From: Chiridota heheva
Taxonomy: Eukaryota; Echinodermata; Holothuroidea; Apodida; Chiridotidae
NCBI GenBank assembly: GCA_020152595.1
Contig: JAIGNY010000099.1
Span: 1,690,126 to 1,754,125, forward strand
Direction: 5' to 3'
DNA length: 64,000 nucleotides
Position 1 is the first letter of the stretch; every line of letters begins with the position of its first letter. The notes beneath the pieces are model-generated. The model was not told the DNA's origin and did no database searches. It saw only the letters and a program-made list of their open reading frames with translations. This document shows positions 58,536-64,000 of the stretch, piece after piece. Position numbers and translations under genes: made by a program.

Positions 58536-58810
58536 GTACTGAAAGTGACTTTGCACCGTACATGCAGTGTGATGTCATAAATGCAGATCTTTTTTAATTA
58601 TTGCAAATATATTTTGTTTCATTATTGAGATGGGGTATAACATGCGTTTAACAAGAACATGCTTTGCCCATCTTACACTCTGAATGAAAGGAAAGTTTGA
58701 TTTGTTAGAAATACATCAAGAATTATCTTGGATCTGCAATTGATGACCTCACACTTTACACAGCAAGGTCACTTTTCAACACTGGTGAAATCTTTATAAA
58801 GCAATAGCTC
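58536..58810. mobile_element. Foldback element with ~45-bp arms
   Basis: The left arm AAAGTGACTTTGC..GTGTGATGTCATAAATGCAG and the right arm (reverse complement) AAAAGTGACCTTGC..GTGTGAGGTCAT..TTGCAG are inverted around ~58670. A half copy lies at about 119-197. Confidence 0.65.
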
Positions 58811-59067
58811 CTAGATGGACTAAGATATCAACATGGTTTTCTTCACAAACTTGTTTCTTTAAAGTCCTCTATTATGTGAATGAAAATTCTAGGGAATGAA
58901 AGGTGTGACAGCACTCTTTTACAGTAGACATTCTATATTAGGCATTCTCATACAATTTTTTATTTCATTTTTCATAAAATGTTTAGTAAGTGCACGATTT
59001 GGCATAGACAGACTGGAGCAGGTTCTTTGTCTAATTTGAAATGACTGAGGAAGCATTGCCTTCAGAT

Positions 59068-59200
59068 CTGCAGGGCACAAGGCTATGTGCATCTTGTAAA
59101 GAACAGTTGTGGTGGCAACTTGACATCTACCATCTGCAGGGCACAAGGTTATGTGCATCTTGTAAAGAACAGTTGTGGTGGCAATTTGACATCTACGATG
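59068..59200. repeat. 66-bp direct duplication
   Basis: CTGCAGGGCACAAGGCTATG and AACAGTTGTGGTGGCAA recur 66 bp apart with very few differences. The plus-strand frame stays open across both copies (LCASCKEQLWWQ twice), but there is no other coding support. Confidence 0.85.
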
Positions 59201-59289
59201 AAGAGTGGGGATGTTCAGATTCAGTCTTACCTCTTATTGGTCACCCCAATGATGTGAATTGCTTTGTTTTGTTACAACTTTAAAGTTCT

Positions 59290-60617
59290 GATGGCGTGTC
59301 ATTAGAGGGTTATCTTTTCATTTTATAAGTTACAACTTTAAAGTTCTGATTACATCAGTAAATCTGATACATACTGATGATGTCTTTTTCGCGGTGGCTT
59401 TCATTTGCTTGTTAGTATTTGTGTATATATTTCAACCAATCAGACTTGATTTGTATTGTACTAGGAGGTGCATTTTCGTTTAATTTAGTAAATGATCCAT
59501 TTTTTTCGATTGTTTATCATGTACATGATCACACTCAGAAAAATTCTGGAAATTTTTCGCGGAACTGGTTCTATCTCTACGATAAGCACAATGTAAACCA
59601 TTGCAATTGCTAGCCCAAAAATAAGTAAAGAATGTCACAAAATTTGAGTAGGGGCCTATATTAAATCATCCGATTACCTGTAAGGCTGAAAAAGTTTTCA
59701 AAAATAATGATCTGTAGTTTGAACGCACTTTAAACAGATGCTGAAATAAAATATCAACAAGTAAATTGCTGTGTTTTACAAGCATTTTGAGATGTTTTCA
59801 ACACTTATGATCAAGTTTCAAAAGTGCACTACCAGCTACACATTGTACTGTAGAAAATATATTCCAATTCAGATTCCGGACTGTACTGTATTTGGTACAA
59901 TCGTCTTGGGAAAATGACTTTGATGTTTGCGAACCATGCTAAAATCTCAGCAACTTCGAAACATATCTGTTTGTTTATTTCACAATTTGTTTTCTTCTTT
60001 TTTGCACAATTTATTTGACTCCTCAGGTAATCTTTGCATTTATTTCTGGTGAAAATATTAAACAATCAATCCTTTTTTTGTCCGTGTATATCTGGGTCCA
60101 TTTTACAGCGTTTTAAGCTTGTAAAACAGGTGTTAACCTAATTCAGATTTATGCCTAACAATAGTGTAACATTGTTAATCAGGCCTAAGCCTCTACATCA
60201 AATAGCTCTAAATTAGGCAAATCAAAGTGAAAGATTAGTGCAAATTTTAACTCTTGCATTAAAAAAGATTAAATCCTTGGTTGATTGTTCGTAACATTTA
60301 AATTGTAAGATCATTGATGGAAAGTTGTGTGTGTGGTGACTGAATCTTATTGATTTGAATACAAAGTATTGTTGGGAAACTGATAAGGGAAATTTCTAGG
60401 TGATTTTCCCATGTAAAAGATGCATTAAATTTGTAAACGATAAACAATGTTTTCGATCATGTACACGATAATCGGTAAATGGTCTTATCCCTATATTGTG
60501 CATATATTTCTACATTAACATAATAAAAGGCCTTTAGATTTGAGAACTGCATCTTCTGTAATTCTAATGGATGTGAATTTGTCTGTTTAATAAGTCAGTT
60601 TGAAAGGCAGCTAAAAC
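59290..60617. other. AT-rich sequence without recognised features
   Basis: TTACAACTTTAAAGTTCTGA occurs twice (59271 and 59330). Nothing else recognised. It is probably TEX11 intron 8. Confidence 0.4.
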
Positions 60618-62967
60618 AAACCATAGTGCATCGCCCTCCCTCACCTGCTGTCTCTGTAAAATTATGGAAAAGATCATTAACCAGAAAATAAACTGGTTCC
60701 TTGAGACCAACAGAATCCTCTCCTCTCACCAAAGCGGCTTTCTGAAATGTCGCAATACCCTAGACCAGTTAATTACGCTCGATACCGCTATCCGGGAATC
60801 CTTTGCAAAAAAGGAACACCTCATTGCCATTTTTTTTACCTCGAGAAAGCTTTCGACACTACTTGGAAATACGGCATTATCCGCAAATTTGACACCATTG
60901 GCCTCAGAGGCCATCTCCCCATCTTTATTAAAAACTTCCTTTTACCCAGGCAGTTCCAAGATCATATTGGCCACACTCTTTCCAACCCCTACCCCCAAGA
61001 AGAGGGCGTCCCTCAAGGCAGCATCCTCTCTCCCACTCTCTTTAACCTGAGCATTAATTACATCGCGGACAACCTTGGCCCCAACATCAAACGTACCCTC
61101 TACGTGGATGACTTCACCATCTTCTACTCCTTCCCTAGCCTTCCTCTTGTCGAAAATAGACTCCAATTCAGCCTCAACCAGCTGCAAGTCTGGGGCAACA
61201 ATAACGGTTCTAAATTCTCTAAAGACAAGACAGTCTGCATGCACTTCTGTCATTTCAAGAACCTCCACTCCAACCCTAACCTCGTGCTCAATGGAAATCA
61301 CATCCCTACAGTTGAATACACGAAGTTCCAGGGTTTAAGTCGAGACCCCAAGCTTTCCTACAAGCAACACATCACCAACCTGAAACTGTAATGCAACAGC
61401 TCCCTCAACCTTCTCCGCCTCCTCTTCAACACCACTTGGAGTGCAAACCGCCATGCTCTCCTCAAAATCTTCAGGCTCACCATTCGTGCCAATCTTGACT
61501 ATGGCAATATTGTCTACTGTGTCGCTCACAACTCATACCTCAACACCATCCAAAATGAAGCCCTCAGGCTTTGTCTGGGTGACTACAGGACCTCCCCAAT
61601 CACCAGCCTTCATGTTGAAGCCAACAAACTCCCCTTTCTACTTAGATGTAGAAAGCTTAGCCTCTCCTATGCTTTTAAAGTCCTCACCAACACCCAGAAC
61701 CCTGTTTACAACCTCATTAGGTACCCCGATTTCTCCACCCTCTTTGATAGGACTAAAACCCTATCCCCTCCCTTTAGCTTACGCATCAAAACAGACCTTA
61801 TCTCAGCATCAACCCCGCCACTCTTGGCACCTTCTCCTGGCCCACTTTTCCTCCTTAGGCCACCCCCTCCCTTCTGTCCACCTTGACCTCTCCACTTATT
61901 ATAAAACTCAAACCCACCCTAACCTCTTCATCAATCTCAACAACCAAATCAAAGACCAATTCTCAAACAAAACCTCCATCTATACTGATGGCCCCAAGGA
62001 AGGCGACAAGACAGCTGCTGCTGCTGCCATCTAAGACATAACCCTTAGTAGCAAATTTCCTGACTCATCCATCTTTTCAGCCGAGGCAAAGGCCATCATC
62101 CTCGCCCTCAACTTTATTGAGTACTCTCCGCTCAGCCACTTTGCCATCTTTTTCGACTCAGAGACTGTTCTTACTTCTTTACTCAATCTTAAATGGGATA
62201 ACTTCACATCCCACCCCCTTCTCCGGAAACTCCTTTTGCCCACTTTCTGCAGGAAAAGTATTCTTTTCTTCTGGATAACCAGCCATGTTGGCATCCCTGG
62301 CTATGACAGGGCTGATGTAGCCACTAAGCTTGCCCTCAACTTACCCCTTTTCTTAAAACCCTTTCTGACATCATGCAAACCGCTTATCGCTTCCCTTGTT
62401 CGTGACCGCTGGCAAACCTCATGGGATTCCCAAATTGATAACAAACTCCACGTCATACAGCCCACCATTCCGATCAAACCCACCATCAACAACCTCTCTT
62501 GTGTCGACAACGTTCATATTACCCGTCTTAGAATTGGTCACACCCGCCTCACTCACTCCCATCTCCTTATTAGCTCCCCCAACCCCTCTGCAACAATTGC
62601 CATTGCACCCTCACAGTCCATCACATTCTCCTTGCTTGCCACCTGTACAATCTTCCCAGAGCTTCCCTTGCTCCCCAGTTCTTCCAGAAGAACCCTCCGG
62701 ATAAAATTATCCCCTTCCTTCATCATGCTTCCCTCTACAACCATATTTAGTTCTCCTCTTCAACCCCTCTCTCTACTTTGTTTTTTCACCCGTGCACCTC
62801 CTCTCTCGATCCCAGCTTTCTGACTTTTAGTTCTTGTATTTCTCTCATTCTCCCCCCCGTTTTCTTCTCTTCCTACCTCTAGAATGATCTAACCTCTCAG
62901 GCACAATTTGACCCGTGTTGTCGTGGTGCCGTTAAGCCCTTATCAAACAAACAAACAAACCATAGTG
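60618..62967 (+). mobile_element. 5'-truncated I-like LINE (2.3 kb) with 11-bp target duplication
   Basis: The insert at 60629-62956 is flanked by AAACCATAGTG at 60618-60628 and 62957-62967. It contains the RT, RNase H and C-terminal cysteine motif of ORF2, a 3' UTR with CAGGCACAATTTGACCC, and a CAAACAAACAAA tail. RNase H downstream of RT places it in the I/R1/Tad group. Confidence 0.95.
60664..62690 (+). pseudogene. I-like LINE ORF2: reverse transcriptase, RNase H, CCHC-like end
   Basis: The RT begins with INQKINWFLETNRILSSHQS and LDQLITLDTAI. After a frameshift in a T-run (~60830) it reads FYLEKAFDTTWKYGI, where motif A normally has FDLEKAFD, so the catalytic Asp is Tyr. Motif B is GVPQGSILSPTLFNL and motif C is LYVDDF (61098-61115). 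Stops or frameshifts occur at 61389 and near 61850. RNase H follows: IYTDGPK, a stop at 62032, AEAKAIILAL, FFDSETV and WITSHVGIPGYDRAD. A final frameshift precedes LCNNCHCTLTVHHILLAC. It is inactive but only lightly decayed. Confidence 0.92.
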
Positions 62968-64000
62968 TTGTCACTTGTTTTTAACATGCATACTTCAGTG
63001 TTAACATATGTATGCTTTTGATGAAGTTTTGGGGAATCATTTTAGCTGCAAACTATTTAGCTTGTTATATAGCCTTATGTATGCAGCAAAATGTTATTCT
63101 TGAAATGAAAGTTCATGGTCTAATAATTCAGTGAGATTGGGTCATGATATCTCATCTCCAAATGTTCATATTGTTTATCCATTTCTTTGTCGCTCTTTAA
63201 TTTGTGATTGGTGCATGAAACTGAACACTTCATTTTGTACTAATTAGTTTTATTTACCGTTTTTTTTCTACTCTTATTTCATAACCGTTACATAATTTAA
63301 TGTATACTTGACATAATTGACATTTACTATACTATACATAATACACTATATATAGTATACTATATATAATTGACATTTATTATACTATATATAATATACT
63401 ATATATAGTATACTATATATAATTGACATTTACTATACTATATTTGATATACTGTAAGGGTCATTGTTTTCATTCGTATTGCTCTTACTTGATTTTGTTG
63501 GAAGGTTTACCCCCGTGTTAGGCAGCATGTTTTTGCTGCATGTTTTTGGCTTTTGCAGCTTGCAAACCTGCTTTTCCTGTGGTCAAAATTCCTACACTGA
63601 CCAGGTCCTATTGTCACTGGTTGGATGACATACTTCTTAGCCTGTAATTCTATTGTTCTCCACTATCTCAAGTGTTTACCTCAGTTATGCTAATTTGGCT
63701 GGTATTTCATGAAGCAGCATAAATTCATGCAAATAGCCGTAAGAGTCATACTTGTTGCTTCTTAATTGGCTGAGGCTGGTCATGTGATCTAGCCTATAGG
63801 ACATTGCCCAACAACTATTTAAGTTGACTGCTGAGTTCTTGTAATACTAAGTTGAGTTGATGTTTTGAGCTCGAAGGCAGCAGACCAATCAGCCTTAGTT
63901 GTGTAGGTTGACAGTTAAGTCCAGCAGAAAGCCTAGCCAAATAAAACCATCGGTATATGTGGCTGGGACTTACACAATAGTCTGTAGATCTGCACATCCC
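62968..64000. other. AT-rich flank
   Basis: Holds the TA-rich repeat at 63310-63440; otherwise nothing recognised. If TEX11 continues, its next exon is beyond the window. Confidence 0.4.
63310..63445. repeat. TA-rich palindromic duplication
   Basis: Blocks of TATACTATATATAATTGACA and ACTATATATAGTATACTATA recur about 60 bp apart. The TATATA runs are self-complementary and may extrude as cruciforms. Confidence 0.85.

Overview
This window is AT-rich, intron-bearing animal nuclear DNA. It shows no bacterial gene packing, its exons are small with GT/AG borders and conserved phases, and it carries tRNA-derived SINEs, several non-LTR retrotransposon clades, a hAT transposase relic, MITEs and many minisatellites. 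The transposon mix suggests a marine invertebrate deuterostome, possibly an echinoderm. That assignment is inference; no species marker was seen.

Only two genes can be supported. (1) On the + strand, eight phase-compatible exons from 35874 to 57614 encode the first ~218 residues of a TEX11/ZIP4/SPO22 meiotic protein. The C-terminal remainder must lie beyond base 64000. (2) On the - strand, five phase-compatible exons between 20298 and 14029 encode ~250 residues of a Ser/Asn/Gln-rich protein that I do not recognise.

Layout: 1-2950, non-coding with a foldback-element fragment. 2957-5420, 25-bp minisatellites with flanking duplicated seeds. 5815-7660, truncated MITE followed by a 47-bp minisatellite. 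7680-13990, dispersed repeat fragments, a 22-bp array and a LINE tail. 14029-20298, the - strand gene with LINE tails in its introns. 20300-26075, LINE tails, and a hAT transposase pseudogene with a LINE nested in it. 26075-35485, a ~9.4 kb giant inverted repeat (foldback-like) with a LINE RT relic in the right arm only. 35874-57614, TEX11, whose introns are mainly minisatellites (19, 20, 21, 25, 26, 26, 33 and 86 bp units), SINEs, MITEs and LINE 3' ends. 57615-64000, intronic or downstream sequence with small foldback elements and a 2.3 kb 5'-truncated I-like LINE bounded by an 11-bp target-site duplication.

The most notable pattern is how tandem arrays meet the TEX11 exons. One array starts at the exon 4 donor and one runs up to the exon 8 acceptor. 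A third is an 86-bp repeat that copies the 3' end of exon 7 together with its donor site ten times. A MITE terminus lies at the exon 7 acceptor, and a 26-bp array in intron 3 appears to have grown from a MITE terminal repeat.
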